DNA of 64,000 nucleotides from Pseudoalteromonas spongiae UST010723-006 (GCF_000238255.3 NZ_CP011039.1:1103001-1167000); one strand, 5' to 3'; positions 34,926-45,838 are shown, numbered from the stretch's first letter. Program-made: numbers and translations. The notes: a model not told the origin generated them from the sequence alone.

Positions 34926-35663
34926 ATGAAAATTAAAGTCGTGATTTTAATCCTTGTGTCTCTAGTTGTGGGTGCTGCCTATTTATACGGAATATCTGAT
35001 GAGCACACGCAGTCTGCTCAGCAAGTTGAGTCTGTGGTTGTTGCCACAGAACAGCCAAGCGAATTAGTGCTCGCCGCTGGCACTTTAGGGGCAGGAAAAG
35101 ACGTTACCACGGATGAAATAGAAATCACAGTTCAGCCAGCAAAGCCACAAGGGGCCGATAATTCTGAGCAAGCAAAAAGTCATTACAGCAATATCATCAA
35201 ATCGTCGCCAGAGGCAAAACATTATTTAGCCGATGCAGGGCTTATTCCTTCGGATTTAAACGGTGAGCACTATGTTGAATTTGATCTCGACGCGTTACGG
35301 GCGCTTGAAGAGGGCAATACGTTTGATATGGCAATACCACAAACGGCTGAAGAATTTTCAGCGGAAGTCACTAAGGTAACGGTTTTTCCCAATGGGGATA
35401 AAAGTGTTCATGCCTTAGTGGTGGGAGGCGATGGGCGTTTTCATAATACCGTGCTGACGGTTGGCAGTGACGCGCTTTACGGCCAATTTACAGTACCGTC
35501 GGGTAACTATGCATTTGAATCTAAAAATCAGCATGGTTGGATAGCCGCTAAACGTGATCTTTATAAAAATCACGTTGAGCATATGCCAAACCAAGGTGAT
35601 AGTGATGACCACACGTCATCACATAATCGTGACCCCATTTCGGTGGTCGATAATGGCAAATAA
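34926..35663 (+). CDS. membrane-anchored protein resembling a metalloprotease prodomain
   Basis: A 245-residue protein with an N-terminal hydrophobic segment (about 4-21) and a long polar linker. A domain at about 105-220 includes NTFDMAIPQ, EVTKVTVFPNGDKSVHALVVGG and VLTVGSDALYGQFTVPSGNY, ending AFESKNQHGW. This series is like the prodomain that precedes the catalytic domain in bacterial reprolysin-like proteases, where a beta-rich module ends in a TP(S)G(N)Y-type strand. The tail is rich in histidine, aspartate and serine. The gene ends 23 nt before the secreted metzincin gene. The prodomain identity is inference from pattern; no database match was made. Confidence 0.6.
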   Translation: MKIKVVILILVSLVVGAAYLYGISDEHTQSAQQVESVVVATEQPSELVLAAGTLGAGKDVTTDEIEITVQPAKPQGADNSEQAKSHYSNIIKSSPEAKHYLADAGLIPSDLNGEHYVEFDLDALRALEEGNTFDMAIPQTAEEFSAEVTKVTVFPNGDKSVHALVVGGDGRFHNTVLTVGSDALYGQFTVPSGNYAFESKNQHGWIAAKRDLYKNHVEHMPNQGDSDDHTSSHNRDPISVVDNGK

Positions 35664-35686
35664 GCCAATCTAAAAGGGAAATCAAA

Positions 35687-36433
35687 ATGAAGAAAATGGT
35701 TAAATCGGCTGCAGTAGCGGCAGCCTTACTTGCGTCTAACGCTTATGCAGCAACAATTGATATTGCAGTGTTATACACAGATGAAGCAGCGCGTAAAACG
35801 GGGAATATTAACACCAAAATCAACCAGTTAATCTCGTTTTCAAATCAGGTGTATAGCCAAAATAGCAATAACATTACGTTACGCTTAGTAGGCTCTTCAA
35901 GTATTGGTAATGTCAGCGCACAGCCAACAGAAGGTATGCTACGTTCATTAACAAATAGTTCAAGCATTCAGAATTACCGTAATCAAACACGTGCAGATAT
36001 GGTTGCATTACTGGGTACTAGTCAAGCCGTTGGTGATAATTCGGGTTTAATTTCATGCGGTATTGCGTGGGTTGGTCAAGGCAGCAACGGTCGCTTATAC
36101 AATTCGTCAAGTGATCTAATGTATAGCATTACAGCGGTAGATTGTGGTGCCACGACCTTTGTTCATGAACTTGGCCACAATATGGGATTAGCGCACTCAC
36201 GTAAGCAAGGTGATACGCGTGGTGGCGTATATGTTGATGGCATGGGTCATGGCGTACAAAATGTATTTGCCTCAATTATGGCGTATCCGCATGTGTTTGG
36301 TAGTGCAACACAGTACGACTATTTTTCTAACCCAAATTGGAGCCTTGGTAGTTACCCGTATGGCGTAACAGGCCAATCATACGCGCACAAAACGGTAAAT
36401 GCTGTGCGCGACCAAATCGCTAGCTTTAAATAA
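35687..36433 (+). CDS. secreted reprolysin-like zinc metallopeptidase (metzincin)
   Basis: A 248-residue protein with a signal peptide (1 to about 22, ending NAYA) and a compact catalytic domain that starts at once with TIDIAVLYTDEAA. The metzincin zinc motif is complete: HELGHNMGLAH, with three histidines and the catalytic glutamate. The Met-turn is SIMAYP. Cysteines in LISCGIAW and AVDCGATT may form a disulfide. There is no prodomain of its own; the neighbour upstream looks like one. AAAGGGAA precedes the ATG. It is probably exported by Sec and acts in the periplasm or outside. Confidence 0.9.
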   Translation: MKKMVKSAAVAAALLASNAYAATIDIAVLYTDEAARKTGNINTKINQLISFSNQVYSQNSNNITLRLVGSSSIGNVSAQPTEGMLRSLTNSSSIQNYRNQTRADMVALLGTSQAVGDNSGLISCGIAWVGQGSNGRLYNSSSDLMYSITAVDCGATTFVHELGHNMGLAHSRKQGDTRGGVYVDGMGHGVQNVFASIMAYPHVFGSATQYDYFSNPNWSLGSYPYGVTGQSYAHKTVNAVRDQIASFK

Positions 36434-36450
36434 TTTTTGAAGCATCCCTG

Positions 36451-36981
36451 TTAAGGAGAGTAAAAATTCTCTCCTTTTTCACACAACACCATAAATAAGC
36501 GCAGATCCAATTCACATTCAAAATAGTTTGCTTGCATGTGGCAGCATAAGTTGTAAAAGCTTTTGTTATGGTCTTTTTCTTTAAAATGCGCGAGTTCATG
36601 AACGACTAACGCTTTCAAAACCTCTAAAGGCGCATATTTTAATTGATTTGCCACCGCAATATGGTGCTGAGCTTTAAGCTTTTTACCGTGTGCGTGTCGT
36701 TTAAAGGTGTGCGTACCAAGTGCATTGAGCACCAAGTCTTTTCGCTTTTCATACTTTACCGAGTCCAACTTTGCGGCATTTTTCAAAAACTGTTGTTTTA
36801 GTGTATTGGCATATTCATAAAGCGCTTTTTCAGAATTATATTGATGGCCGCTTGGGTATTTTTTCTTAAAGTATTGTATTAACTTTCCTGAGCTTATCAT
36901 GGTGTTAACCTGGGCTCTTATTGGCTCAGGGTAACCGTTAAAGTAATTCATGTACGGTGAGGTTTTATCGATTGCTGACAT
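36451..36981 (-). CDS. YgjP-like (DUF45) metallopeptidase-family protein
   Basis: A 176-residue cytoplasmic protein. Its C-terminal region carries VVHELAHFKEKDHNKSFYNLC, with the HExxH zinc motif and the downstream KDHNKSFY that is typical of the YgjP/DUF45 family. Its biological role is unknown. It is transcribed on the minus strand 6 nt after the DUF72 gene, so the two form an operon convergent with the secreted protease. Confidence 0.8.
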   Translation of the reverse strand: MSAIDKTSPYMNYFNGYPEPIRAQVNTMISSGKLIQYFKKKYPSGHQYNSEKALYEYANTLKQQFLKNAAKLDSVKYEKRKDLVLNALGTHTFKRHAHGKKLKAQHHIAVANQLKYAPLEVLKALVVHELAHFKEKDHNKSFYNLCCHMQANYFECELDLRLFMVLCEKGENFYSP

Positions 36982-36987
36982 AAATAC

Positions 36988-37836
36988 CTAAAATAAGTCG
37001 TTTTGTTTTGCTTCTGTTTGCGCAGGAAAAGGCGCTAACACATTGTGGTTAAAGCCACCATCTTGGCAAAATTGACGGGCAAGTTGGGCTGAGTCGTGGT
37101 TGTCGGCAGTATGAAAAAATACATACGGTGTTTTACCTTCACTTTGCCATTGTTTTATTTTTTTGACCCAAGGCGCATAAAAGGAATGGTTATTTTTTAA
37201 TGTCGAACAACCAACAAAACGTATAATCGGCTTTTCTCCGGTTGCGATAACATTGACAGGCACACGTGGTTTTTTATTTTGCGCATCAATAATCGCATCT
37301 GTATTTGCTGACTCAGAAAAGAGTGCTCGGGTATCCATTATAATGCGGTCAACATTGTGACGCATGAGTAGCTGATTAAAACGCTTTTCATTGTCGTCTT
37401 TTTGGAAAAAGCCAAGGTGTCTTACTTCAATGGATAATGGAACGTGCTTTGGCCAAATTTGAATAAATTGCTCAATTCGTGGCATGTAAGCGGGCGAACA
37501 TGATTTGGGCAATTGCAGCATTACAGAACCTATTTTTGGCAGTAAGGGTTCAAATAAGGTGAGCCAATCTTTGAGGTCTTGATTTATACCTTCTAGCGCC
37601 ATTTGATGCGAAATACGTTTCGGTATTTTAAAGGTAAAGCGAAATTCATCACCAGTGCTTTGATACCAGTTATTAATTGCTGTTGGCGTAGGGTCGGCGT
37701 AAAAGCTGGTATTGCCCTCAACAGTATTAAAAATTTGAGCATATTGCGTAAGCATTTCACTATTTTTACAGTGGCTTGTGAACACTCGACCTTTCCAGTG
37801 ATTACTGGACCACTGTGGGCAACCTAAATACAGCAT
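36988..37836 (-). CDS. yecE: DUF72 family protein, YecE-like
   Basis: A 282-residue TIM-barrel-like protein with the family start LYLGCPQWSSNHWKG. NTVEGNTSFYADPT, RFTFKIPKRISHQ and VMLQLPKSC follow, and the VEVRH-like LSIEVRHLGFF. The function is unknown. In E. coli yecE lies between aspS and cmoAB; here it lies between cmoAB and aspS too, which supports the symbol. Confidence 0.82.
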   Translation of the reverse strand: MLYLGCPQWSSNHWKGRVFTSHCKNSEMLTQYAQIFNTVEGNTSFYADPTPTAINNWYQSTGDEFRFTFKIPKRISHQMALEGINQDLKDWLTLFEPLLPKIGSVMLQLPKSCSPAYMPRIEQFIQIWPKHVPLSIEVRHLGFFQKDDNEKRFNQLLMRHNVDRIIMDTRALFSESANTDAIIDAQNKKPRVPVNVIATGEKPIIRFVGCSTLKNNHSFYAPWVKKIKQWQSEGKTPYVFFHTADNHDSAQLARQFCQDGGFNHNVLAPFPAQTEAKQNDLF

Positions 37837-37920
37837 TTAGAAAATTATTTGATGAGCAATTTTTGTAGTTTATCAAAGACGGAATTTACTCTCTACACTC
37901 GCAATTTTAAAGCGCTTAAG

Positions 37921-37926
37921 TATAAT
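37921..37926 (+). promoter_or_regulatory. likely -10 element upstream of aspS
   Basis: A perfect TATAAT lies 84 nt before the aspS ATG. No good -35 is present at 16-18 bp spacing, so this is only a candidate. Confidence 0.35.
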
Positions 37927-38009
37927 TGGCGTTTATTTTTTAGTGATGACTAATTTCGAGCCGATTATGTGCTCGAAAAATTGATAAGTCTTTTACGGAC
38001 AGGATAGAT

Positions 38010-39779
38010 ATGCGCTCTATATATTGCGGACAAGTAAATAAATCAAACGTAGAACAAACGGTCGAACTGTGTGGTTGGATCAATAAACGCCGTGACCTAG
38101 GTGGCTTAATCTTTATCGACTTACGCGACCGCGAAGGGTTAGTGCAAGTGGTATTTGATCCAGACGTTGAAGGCTTAATGGATACCGCTAACCAGTTACG
38201 TAACGAGTTTTGTGTAAAAGTAACGGGTATTGTACGTGCTCGCCCAGAAAGCCAAATCAACAAAGATATGGCGACAGGTGAAGTTGAAATTTTAGGTAAA
38301 GGGTTAGAGATCATTAACCGTTCTGAGCCATTACCACTTGATTTTAATCAGCAAAACTCTGAAGAAATGCGTTTGAAGTATCGCTATTTAGATCTTCGTC
38401 GTATTGAAATGAGTGAGCGCATTAAGTTACGTGCTAAAGCGTCGTCATTTGTTCGTCGTTTCTTAGACGATAACGGTTTCTTAGATATTGAAACGCCTGT
38501 ACTTACTAAAGCGACTCCTGAAGGTGCACGTGACTATTTAGTACCAAGCCGTGTACACAATGGTAGTTTTTACGCATTACCTCAGTCACCACAGCTGTTC
38601 AAACAGTTATTAATGATGTCGGGTTTTGACCGTTACTATCAAATTGTTAAGTGTTTCCGCGATGAAGACTTACGTGCTGACCGTCAGCCTGAATTCACTC
38701 AAATCGATTTAGAAACGTCATTTATGAGCTCTGACGAAGTGCGCGCAATGACTGAAAAGCTGATCAAAGATATGTGGCAAGAGCTACTAAACGTTGACCT
38801 AGGTACATTCCCAACCATGTCGTACGCAGATGCAATGCGCCGTTTTGGTTCAGATAAGCCAGATCTACGTAACCCAATGGAATTAGTTGATGTTGCGGAT
38901 TTAGTTAAAGACGTTGAGTTTAAAGTTTTCTCAGGTCCTGCTAACGATGAAAAAGGTCGCGTAGCGGTACTTACTGTGCCAGGTGGCGCATCGCTTTCAC
39001 GTAAGCAAATTGATGAATACACTAAGTTCATCGGCATTTACGGTGCGAAAGGCTTAGCATGGATGAAGGTGAACGACCTTGCAGCTGGCGTTGAAGGCGT
39101 ACAATCACCAATTGCTAAATTCTTAAATGAAGAGGTGATCAGCCAATTACTAGAGCGCACTAATGCGCAAACAGGCGACATCATTTTATTTGGTGCTGAC
39201 AAGCGCAATGTTGTTAACGAAGCAATGGGCGCGCTTCGTCTGAAAATTGGTTTAGATCTTGAAATTACTGACCTAACTAAGTGGGCACCACTTTGGGTTG
39301 TTGATTTCCCAATGTTTGAAGAAGACGATGAAGGTACACTGCACGCGGTTCACCATCCGTTTACTGCACCAAAAGACGTTTCTGCGGCTGAACTAGAAGC
39401 AAACCCAGCAGCAGCGATTTCAGATGCATACGATATGGTACTTAATGGCTACGAAGTAGGTGGTGGTTCTGTTCGTATTCATAACAATGATATGCAACAA
39501 GCGGCATTCCGCATCTTAGGTATTGAAGCGCAAGAGCAAGAAGACAAGTTTGGCTTCTTACTTGATGCACTTAAGTACGGTACACCACCACATGCAGGTT
39601 TAGCATTTGGTTTAGACCGTTTAGTAATGTTGCTATGTGGCACAGAAAATATCCGTGACGTAATTGCGTTCCCGAAAACAACGCAAGCATCATGTTTATT
39701 AACAAACGCTCCAAGCGTTGCAAACCCAGATGCACTGGTTGAACTAGGTGTATCTGTGGTTGAGGCGGCTGACGAGTAA
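38010..39779 (+). CDS. aspS: aspartyl-tRNA synthetase
   Basis: Class II synthetase that charges tRNA-Asp. The 589-residue protein starts [10 protein letters not shown] and has an N-terminal OB-fold anticodon-binding domain ([20 protein letters not shown]). It has the class II motifs [38 protein letters not shown] and the C-terminal GLAFGLDRL, plus the bacterial GAD insertion around 300-400. The length is normal for the bacterial type. It ends before a strong terminator. Six tRNA-Asp genes lie elsewhere in the window. Confidence 0.98.
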   Translation: MRSIYCGQVNKSNVEQTVELCGWINKRRDLGGLIFIDLRDREGLVQVVFDPDVEGLMDTANQLRNEFCVKVTGIVRARPESQINKDMATGEVEILGKGLEIINRSEPLPLDFNQQNSEEMRLKYRYLDLRRIEMSERIKLRAKASSFVRRFLDDNGFLDIETPVLTKATPEGARDYLVPSRVHNGSFYALPQSPQLFKQLLMMSGFDRYYQIVKCFRDEDLRADRQPEFTQIDLETSFMSSDEVRAMTEKLIKDMWQELLNVDLGTFPTMSYADAMRRFGSDKPDLRNPMELVDVADLVKDVEFKVFSGPANDEKGRVAVLTVPGGASLSRKQIDEYTKFIGIYGAKGLAWMKVNDLAAGVEGVQSPIAKFLNEEVISQLLERTNAQTGDIILFGADKRNVVNEAMGALRLKIGLDLEITDLTKWAPLWVVDFPMFEEDDEGTLHAVHHPFTAPKDVSAAELEANPAAAISDAYDMVLNGYEVGGGSVRIHNNDMQQAAFRILGIEAQEQEDKFGFLLDALKYGTPPHAGLAFGLDRLVMLLCGTENIRDVIAFPKTTQASCLLTNAPSVANPDALVELGVSVVEAADE

Positions 39780-39793
39780 TCGTTACCAAATCT

Positions 39794-39826
39794 AAAAAAA
39801 GGCGCACGTTAACGTGCGCCTTTTTT
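39794..39826. terminator. Rho-independent terminator after aspS
   Basis: Perfect stem AAGGCGCACGTT / AACGTGCGCCTT with A-run before and T-run after. It also serves the convergent chemoreceptor gene. Confidence 0.95.
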
Positions 39827-39845
39827 GTTTGCTTGCAAAGGGAAA

Positions 39846-41696
39846 CTAAACGGTAAAACGCGCGACATCTTGCTTCATATTTTGCGCATCGGTTTCAAGT
39901 GCATGACAATTTTGACTGTTTTCGCATGAATCAATAAACAATTGTTCAGCCGAAACAGAGATATTTTCAGTGGCACTTTCTACTTCCTTCACTGTGTACA
40001 TTTGTTCTTGTGTGGCACCTGCAATTTGAATAACGCGATCCCGAATGGCATCGAGCGATTGTTTATTGCGATCCATACTTTCTCTCGCAGTATCAAGAGA
40101 GTCGTTCATTTCACTGGTGAGACTTAAACTTTGTTCCATTGCCTGTTCAGAACGAACCACTAGATCTTGCAATGTTTTAATCATTTTTCCGATTTCTACT
40201 GTTGATTGCTGTGTGCGTTTGGCAAGCGTTCTCACTTCATCGGCAACAACGGCAAATCCTCGGCCTGTTTCGCCGGCACGTGCAGCTTCAATTGCGGCAT
40301 TAAGTGCGAGCAAGTTGGTTTGCTCAGTGATATCACTTATCACGCTCGTTACCCCTTCTATTTCACGACTTGATAGGGTTAATTCACTCATAATCTCGCT
40401 GGTGGACTCTACTTGTGACTTTAACAATCCCATATTGGTGTGTGTTTGGCTCATTACATCAGTGCCTTCACGCATATCTTGTTCCGCTTGCTCTACACTT
40501 GCCTCTACGTCAACACTGCTTTGGGCAATGAGCTCAACGGCTTTAACCAGTTCTGACACCGCTTGTTTGACTGCGAGCGTATTATTTTTTTGATCTTCAA
40601 TTGCGGTTTGCGAACGTAAACTTAACTCGGCAGAGTGGTGTGCGCCTTTTTCTACGGCTTCACCTTTATGTTTAATTTCACGTACTATTTCTGCTGTGGT
40701 ATCAATAAACTCGTTAATGCTATCGGTAAACTCTGACAATTCATCTTCACCGTCTAGCTCAATGTGTTGGGTCAAATCGCCATTGCCGTGGCTAATATCT
40801 GCCATTTTTTCATTGGCACTGTGTAGGCGATGAATAATGCGATAGGTTTGCCACAATAAAATAATTGAAATAACCACTGTGATAAGTCCAGACACCATTG
40901 CGCCTTGTTTTTTACTGACTTGCAATGTGTCGGAAATTTCAGCGTTAATGCCCGTTGTTAATTGGTTGAGCGTTGATTCTACTTGGTGAATGCTGCCTCG
41001 TAATGCACCGCGTAATCCTTCTTCTTCTGATAAACCTCGCTGTTTTAACGCATCCGCAAGGTTTGCTGCGGCATTTTCAAAGTTTGCAAGGGTGGCTGTG
41101 GCGCTTACGGTGTCATAAGTAGTGAGATAGGTTTTGACCGTGCTTAGTTTTTCTTGCGCTTGATTTTTGGCTGCAATATCTAACGATGATTGAAAGTCAT
41201 TTTCAAGTAGTACGAGCCGTACCATTGAGCTTATTGCATTGGTGTCGCCCGTTGTTAGCACCGCTTCTTTTAATTGCGTTTCGGCTAAATTGAATGCCTG
41301 TCGCAATCCTTGATCTTTTGTTAAACCAATGCGCTTGTCGAGTGCCACTAAGGTAAGAAACTGAGTTTCGTATTGCTCGATTAAATCGTGAGTATCGCTA
41401 AGTTGTAGCTTTAACGATGGAATGGTATCGAGTGCGTTGTGTAATGCATGGATATTTTGCTTAATTAACACAATGCGCTGATTAAACTTATCAACATACT
41501 TTTCGTTTTTACGCAGTAAAAAGTCTTTTTCATGACGTCGCAACATCAACATGTTGTTGCTCAACTCTTTACTTAGCGCTAGTTCGCTTCCGAGTTCTGC
41601 CATTTGATTTGTTGAATACCAAATAAGACTCGCCATTACTGCCATCGCTAAAATAATTAACGCCGATAGTGACAAAAATGATCGTTTGATAGACAT
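39846..41696 (-). CDS. methyl-accepting chemotaxis protein with HBM-like sensor domain
   Basis: A 616-residue chemoreceptor. A membrane helix (about 8-27) is followed by a long helical periplasmic domain (about 30-280), a second helix (about 282-301), a HAMP region and the cytoplasmic signalling domain. The signalling hairpin [20 protein letters not shown] is intact. The sensor segment [21 protein letters not shown] resembles the helical bimodular (HBM) domain of McpS-type receptors, some of which sense carboxylates; the ligand here is unknown. AAGGAG lies 5 nt before the ATG at 41696. The in-frame GTG at 41702 falls inside that ribosome site and was rejected. Confidence 0.9.
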   Translation of the reverse strand: MSIKRSFLSLSALIILAMAVMASLIWYSTNQMAELGSELALSKELSNNMLMLRRHEKDFLLRKNEKYVDKFNQRIVLIKQNIHALHNALDTIPSLKLQLSDTHDLIEQYETQFLTLVALDKRIGLTKDQGLRQAFNLAETQLKEAVLTTGDTNAISSMVRLVLLENDFQSSLDIAAKNQAQEKLSTVKTYLTTYDTVSATATLANFENAAANLADALKQRGLSEEEGLRGALRGSIHQVESTLNQLTTGINAEISDTLQVSKKQGAMVSGLITVVISIILLWQTYRIIHRLHSANEKMADISHGNGDLTQHIELDGEDELSEFTDSINEFIDTTAEIVREIKHKGEAVEKGAHHSAELSLRSQTAIEDQKNNTLAVKQAVSELVKAVELIAQSSVDVEASVEQAEQDMREGTDVMSQTHTNMGLLKSQVESTSEIMSELTLSSREIEGVTSVISDITEQTNLLALNAAIEAARAGETGRGFAVVADEVRTLAKRTQQSTVEIGKMIKTLQDLVVRSEQAMEQSLSLTSEMNDSLDTARESMDRNKQSLDAIRDRVIQIAGATQEQMYTVKEVESATENISVSAEQLFIDSCENSQNCHALETDAQNMKQDVARFTV

Positions 41697-42105
41697 GAAC
41701 ACTCCTTATTCATCAGTAGAATTGCTCGTAATTTAGTACGATATTTAACTATCAATAATGCTAGGATCAGTTTTTAATTCTTGCCACAAAAATGTCATAT
41801 TAGCGGCTTTTTATCTTGCTCTAATAATTGAACCGAGCGAATAAATCACCTTTATTAAAGCTAATAGATTTCAAATGGCGAATAAGTTTGTTAACCCGCG
41901 TTCAGGTAACATAGGGTGTTTCCATCGCGCCATTGGAAATATGAGAAGTTCGCACATCACTACGTATTATTGTTTTAATACGAATTGCTATGAGTGTGTG
42001 ATTGTTATCCTTTAATCTCGCCGTTTATCATTTAAAACTTTACCAACAGTTACTTGACGCTCACTATGGCTGCGTTTTTAGTTTTCTCGAATGTAGGTTG
42101 TATGT
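41697..42105. other. intergenic region between divergent chemoreceptor and DUF418 genes
   Basis: AT-rich, 409 nt. It holds the chemoreceptor ribosome site and presumably both promoters. The only structure seen is a 7-bp inverted repeat CGTATTA / TAATACG at 41963-41982, possibly an operator. No ORF or RNA gene was recognised. Confidence 0.5.
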
Positions 42106-43197
42106 ATGCCACGTATTAAAACGCTTGATGTACTGAGAGGTTTTGCTGTGTTGGGTATTCTGTTTATGAATATTTACTATCATAGCGTTTTTGAATTAGG
42201 TTACGTGCCGCTTCAAGTTACACCGCTTAGCGATAATGTGATTGAGGTGATAAATGCCTTTTTTATTGATGGCCGTTTTAGGGCCTTATTTTGTTTATTG
42301 TTCGGTGTAGGCTTAGCTATTTTGTATGATAAGCATGGTCAAGACGATGCCTTTTCGTTGTTAAAGTCGCGTTTAAATTGGCTTCTTATTTTTGGCTTTA
42401 TCCATAGCGTGTTTATTTTTTCTGGCGATATTTTGGTTAACTACGCACTAGCAGGGTTGATTGTTTATCGCGAAATAGGCAGTAGCCAAGAAGTGCTCTT
42501 AAAAAAAGCAAAAACTTATTTTGCTATTGGCTTTTCATTAATATTACTGTTTGCGTTAATCCCAAACGAACCCATCTACCGCGATAGCGATGAATACTTC
42601 GAAATTATTAACACCTGGCAATCAGGCTATGGCGAGCAATTAATTCAACAAATTGTGTTTACCATTATTATGTTTGTATTTAGCTGGGTGTGTTTTATTT
42701 GGATTACTGCAGGCATAGTCCTGTTTGGTGTTTATCTATATCGCGCCGATTTTTTCAATACGGGTTTATCAACAAAGCAATTGCTTGCATCTTTATTGGT
42801 GGTGATAACCATATCGAGCATCGATGCGCTATTGCGAGTTAATTATGTTCACTTGGTAGAGCTCACTATGTCCATTGCCACATTTTCAGGACTAGTGTGT
42901 GCGTTAATGTATTGCCATGTTTTTATTAAGCTAAATGAAAAGCTTACCGTATTAAACAGTATTTTTGCGCCTGCGGGACGTATGGCATTTACGCTTTATA
43001 TTTTGCAATCAATTGTCTTTGCGCTCTTCTTTCGCTACTTTTCACCTGAATTTGTGCATAGTGCAACGCGTTTAGACTATATCTACTTGTGTTTAATGTT
43101 CTCAGTTTTTCAGCTGGTATTTGCGTTTTTCTATTTAAAACTTTTCAAGTCAGGTCCAATAGAGTGGCTTTGGCGCAAAGCATATAGCGCAAAATAA
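42106..43197 (+). CDS. DUF418-family polytopic membrane protein (YeiB-like)
   Basis: A 363-residue membrane protein with about eight to ten helices. The N-terminus RIKTLDVLRGFAVLGILFMN is the DUF418/DUF1624 signature. FIDGRFRALFCLLFGVG and the C-terminal PAGRMAFTLYILQSIVF are also typical; the family is related to acyltransferase-type membrane proteins. No substrate or reaction is established. It stands alone, 105 nt before ruvC. Confidence 0.8.
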   Translation: MPRIKTLDVLRGFAVLGILFMNIYYHSVFELGYVPLQVTPLSDNVIEVINAFFIDGRFRALFCLLFGVGLAILYDKHGQDDAFSLLKSRLNWLLIFGFIHSVFIFSGDILVNYALAGLIVYREIGSSQEVLLKKAKTYFAIGFSLILLFALIPNEPIYRDSDEYFEIINTWQSGYGEQLIQQIVFTIIMFVFSWVCFIWITAGIVLFGVYLYRADFFNTGLSTKQLLASLLVVITISSIDALLRVNYVHLVELTMSIATFSGLVCALMYCHVFIKLNEKLTVLNSIFAPAGRMAFTLYILQSIVFALFFRYFSPEFVHSATRLDYIYLCLMFSVFQLVFAFFYLKLFKSGPIEWLWRKAYSAK

Positions 43198-43302
43198 GTT
43201 AAATTTTGTGCAACTGTGCGCAGTTTAAAAACTATTACTGGTAATCCATACAGTTATTAGTCATTATTAGTTATCACAAGAAAACATCGCAAAAGGTGCG
43301 CA

Positions 43303-43827
43303 TTGGCAATAATACTTGGCATCGACCCTGGCTCTCGCTTTACGGGCTATGGTTTAATTAAACAGCAAGGTATGAAGTTTGAATACTTAGGTAGCGGCTG
43401 TATTAAAATGGGCGAAAAGCCAATGGCCGAGCGCCTTAAAATAATTTTTCAAGGTGTGACGCAGCTAATTGAACAATATCAGCCAGATAGCTTTGCGATA
43501 GAACAAGTATTTATGGCGCGAAATCCCGATTCTGCTTTAAAACTTGGCCAAGCCCGTGGCGCTGCCATGGTAGCGGCTTCGCTTCAGTCACTTGAGGTGT
43601 TTGAATATTCTGCAAGGCAAGTTAAGCAGGCCGTTGTTGGCACAGGTGGTGCTGATAAATCGCAAGTACAACATATGGTAAAGAGTTTTTTAAAACTGCC
43701 AGGCACACCACAAGCAGATGCCGCCGATGCGTTGGCGATCGCCATTTGTCATGGCCATTCACAACAACATTTAATCAAGCTTTCAGGGCAAGCGAGTAAA
43801 ACAGTAAGAGGACGATTAAGACGATGA
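43303..43827 (+). CDS. ruvC: Holliday junction endodeoxyribonuclease RuvC
   Basis: Resolves Holliday junctions in recombinational repair. The 174-residue protein has the RNase H-like catalytic residues: Asp8 in [11 protein letters not shown], Glu in FAIEQVF, and the C-terminal [12 protein letters not shown] pair. The start is TTG at 43303 with AAAAGG 6 nt upstream, which gives the usual family N-terminus. It overlaps ruvA by 4 nt (ATGA). Unlike E. coli, ruvC directly heads ruvAB here, an arrangement common in other bacteria. Confidence 0.97.
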   Translation: MAIILGIDPGSRFTGYGLIKQQGMKFEYLGSGCIKMGEKPMAERLKIIFQGVTQLIEQYQPDSFAIEQVFMARNPDSALKLGQARGAAMVAASLQSLEVFEYSARQVKQAVVGTGGADKSQVQHMVKSFLKLPGTPQADAADALAIAICHGHSQQHLIKLSGQASKTVRGRLRR

Positions 43828-44441
43828 TAGGGCGATTACGCGGAACATTAGTAGAAAAACAGCCACCGGAAATCTTAATTGAAGTGAGTGGTGTTGGCTA
43901 TGAAGTGAATATGCCAATGACCTGTTTTTACAACTTGCCGAAAGAAGGTGAAGAAGCGGTTGTTTACACCCATTTTGTGGTAAGAGAAGATGCACAATTA
44001 TTGTTTGGTTTTAACAATAAAACGGAACGCGCACTATTTCGTGAATTATTAAAAGCCAATGGTGTAGGGCCTAAGTTAGGTTTGGCAATTTTATCCGGTA
44101 TGTCTGCCGAGCAATTTGTTGCCTGTGTACATAATGAAGATGCAACTAGTCTTGTTAAATTGCCTGGTGTAGGTAAAAAGACAGCTGAGCGTTTAGTGCT
44201 TGAAATGAAAGACAGGCTGAAAGATTGGGGGATGGATCTCTTTACTCCTTATACCGATGGTGCAATATTGGAAATGCAGGAAGATCCAACCGTTAAAGGG
44301 TGTGCACAAGATGATGCAATAGCAGCGTTAATGGCACTCGGTTATAAAGCAAATCAAGCAGAAAAAGCCGTTAAAGCAATTAAAGGCAGTGGCTTATCAA
44401 GCGAAGCGCTAATTAAAGAAGCGTTAAAGGCAATGATGTAA
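43824..44441 (+). CDS. ruvA: Holliday junction branch migration subunit RuvA
   Basis: Tetrameric junction-binding protein that loads RuvB. The 205-residue protein starts [20 protein letters not shown]. Two helix-hairpin-helix motifs are present ([18 protein letters not shown] and [19 protein letters not shown]). The C-terminal RuvB-contact domain [19 protein letters not shown] is intact. It is coupled to ruvC by a 4-nt overlap and separated from ruvB by 1 nt. Confidence 0.98.
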   Translation: MIGRLRGTLVEKQPPEILIEVSGVGYEVNMPMTCFYNLPKEGEEAVVYTHFVVREDAQLLFGFNNKTERALFRELLKANGVGPKLGLAILSGMSAEQFVACVHNEDATSLVKLPGVGKKTAERLVLEMKDRLKDWGMDLFTPYTDGAILEMQEDPTVKGCAQDDAIAALMALGYKANQAEKAVKAIKGSGLSSEALIKEALKAMM

Positions 44442-44442
44442 G

Positions 44443-45450
44443 ATGATTGAAGCAGATAGATTAATAGAGCCCGAGAAAAAAGGAAATGAGGACGTTATCG
44501 ATAGAGCGATACGTCCAAAGCTGTTGTCTGATTACCGTGGTCAACCCCATGTAAAAGAGCAGATGGAAATTTTTATTGAAGCGGCGCGCTCTCGTGAAGA
44601 AGCACTTGACCACTTGCTTATTTTTGGCCCGCCGGGTTTAGGTAAAACTACGTTAGCGAATATTGTTGCTAACGAGCTGAATGTGAATATTAAAACAACA
44701 TCAGGCCCGGTACTTGAAAAAGCCGGCGATCTTGCGGCTATGCTAACCAACTTAGAAGAAAACGATGTGCTTTTCATTGATGAAATTCACCGTTTAAGCC
44801 CACATGTTGAAGAAATTCTTTACCCAGCAATGGAAGATTACCAGCTTGATATTATGATAGGTGAAGGACCGGCTGCACGTTCTATTAAATTAGATTTGCC
44901 GCCGTTTACATTAGTGGGTGCAACAACCCGTGCAGGTTCCCTTACTTCGCCACTTAGAGATCGTTTTGGTATTGTTCAGCGTTTAGAGTTTTATTCAGTT
45001 GAAGATTTATCACACATCGTTAGTCGCTCTGCGGATTTCTTATCCCTTGAAATGGAAGACGAAGGCGCGGTTGAAGTGGCGCGTCGTGCCCGTGGTACCC
45101 CACGTATTGCCAACCGATTATTACGCCGTGTTCGGGATTATGCAGAAGTTAAAGCCGATGGTGTGGTTACAGCTGAAGTTGCTGGCAGCGCACTTGATAT
45201 GGTAGATGTTGATAAAAGCGGCTTTGATTATATGGACCGCAAATATTTACTCTGCCTTATTGAGAAGTTTATGGGCGGCCCTGTTGGCCTTGATAATATT
45301 GCTGCGGCAATAGGAGAAGAGCGCGAAACAATCGAAGATGTGATTGAGCCATATTTGATACAGCAAGGATTTATTCAGCGTACGCCAAGAGGGCGTATTG
45401 CCCAAGAGTTTGCCTATAAACATTTTGGCTTTCCAATAAAAGACGCGTAA
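44443..45450 (+). CDS. ruvB: Holliday junction branch migration ATPase RuvB
   Basis: Hexameric AAA+ motor that drives branch migration with RuvA. The 335-residue protein has Walker [10 protein letters not shown], Walker [11 protein letters not shown], sensor 1 GATTRAG and the arginine finger region PLRDRFGI. The C-terminal winged helix ends [18 protein letters not shown]. It ends just before a terminator. Confidence 0.98.
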   Translation: MIEADRLIEPEKKGNEDVIDRAIRPKLLSDYRGQPHVKEQMEIFIEAARSREEALDHLLIFGPPGLGKTTLANIVANELNVNIKTTSGPVLEKAGDLAAMLTNLEENDVLFIDEIHRLSPHVEEILYPAMEDYQLDIMIGEGPAARSIKLDLPPFTLVGATTRAGSLTSPLRDRFGIVQRLEFYSVEDLSHIVSRSADFLSLEMEDEGAVEVARRARGTPRIANRLLRRVRDYAEVKADGVVTAEVAGSALDMVDVDKSGFDYMDRKYLLCLIEKFMGGPVGLDNIAAAIGEERETIEDVIEPYLIQQGFIQRTPRGRIAQEFAYKHFGFPIKDA

Positions 45451-45481
45451 TACAAGTAACGTTAGTTTGGATTAGTTATTG

Positions 45482-45507
45482 AAAAAGGTCGCTTAGCGGC
45501 CTTTTTT
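45482..45507 (+). terminator. Rho-independent terminator after ruvB
   Basis: Stem AAGGTCGC / GCGGCCTT (one G-T pair) with a 3-nt loop and a following T-run. Confidence 0.88.
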
Positions 45508-45677
45508 GTTATGTAACTTTTGCTTTGCAACAGGTAACACTTGTAAAAGAGTCTTTTATGTAAACGCGGTCTATTGCCAATCAATTAACGATAGCAGTTA
45601 GCAAAAATGTGGGTTAGAAGTCGATTTGTTATCTATATCTGAGCGTATTTATAGTGGAGTTGTTCTAAATTTTAGGC

Positions 45678-45832
45678 AAAAAAAAAGCCCGCTAGGGAGC
45701 GGGCAAACAACAAGTTGAAGGAAGTAATCCAGGGAACGCATTTAAAAAAATGCTACACAATGACAAATCAGTAATCACTGTGTATATGAAACTAGGGTTA
45801 GCACAGTGTGTGTGCATGTCCTCGTGTTTACA
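45678..45832 (-). ncRNA. candidate standalone small RNA with intrinsic terminator
   Basis: On the minus strand a canonical promoter (45839-45867) predicts a start near 45832. A perfect terminator, GCCCGCT/AGCGGGC followed by nine T, ends the transcript at 45678, giving about 155 nt. The predicted RNA has a hairpin GCATTT/AAATGC and an unpaired pyrimidine-rich ACUUCCUUC that could pair with ribosome sites, as in many Hfq-dependent small RNAs. There is no gene downstream on this strand, so it is not a leader. A 41-codon ORF runs through it, but its stop lies in the terminator stem and its ribosome site is badly spaced. I do not recognise the RNA family. Confidence 0.6.
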
Positions 45833-45838
45833 GGTGCT

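Noticed and set aside
40045..40593. 182-codon plus-strand frame opposite the chemoreceptor gene
   Set aside because: It mirrors the conserved MCP signalling domain and has no ribosome site.
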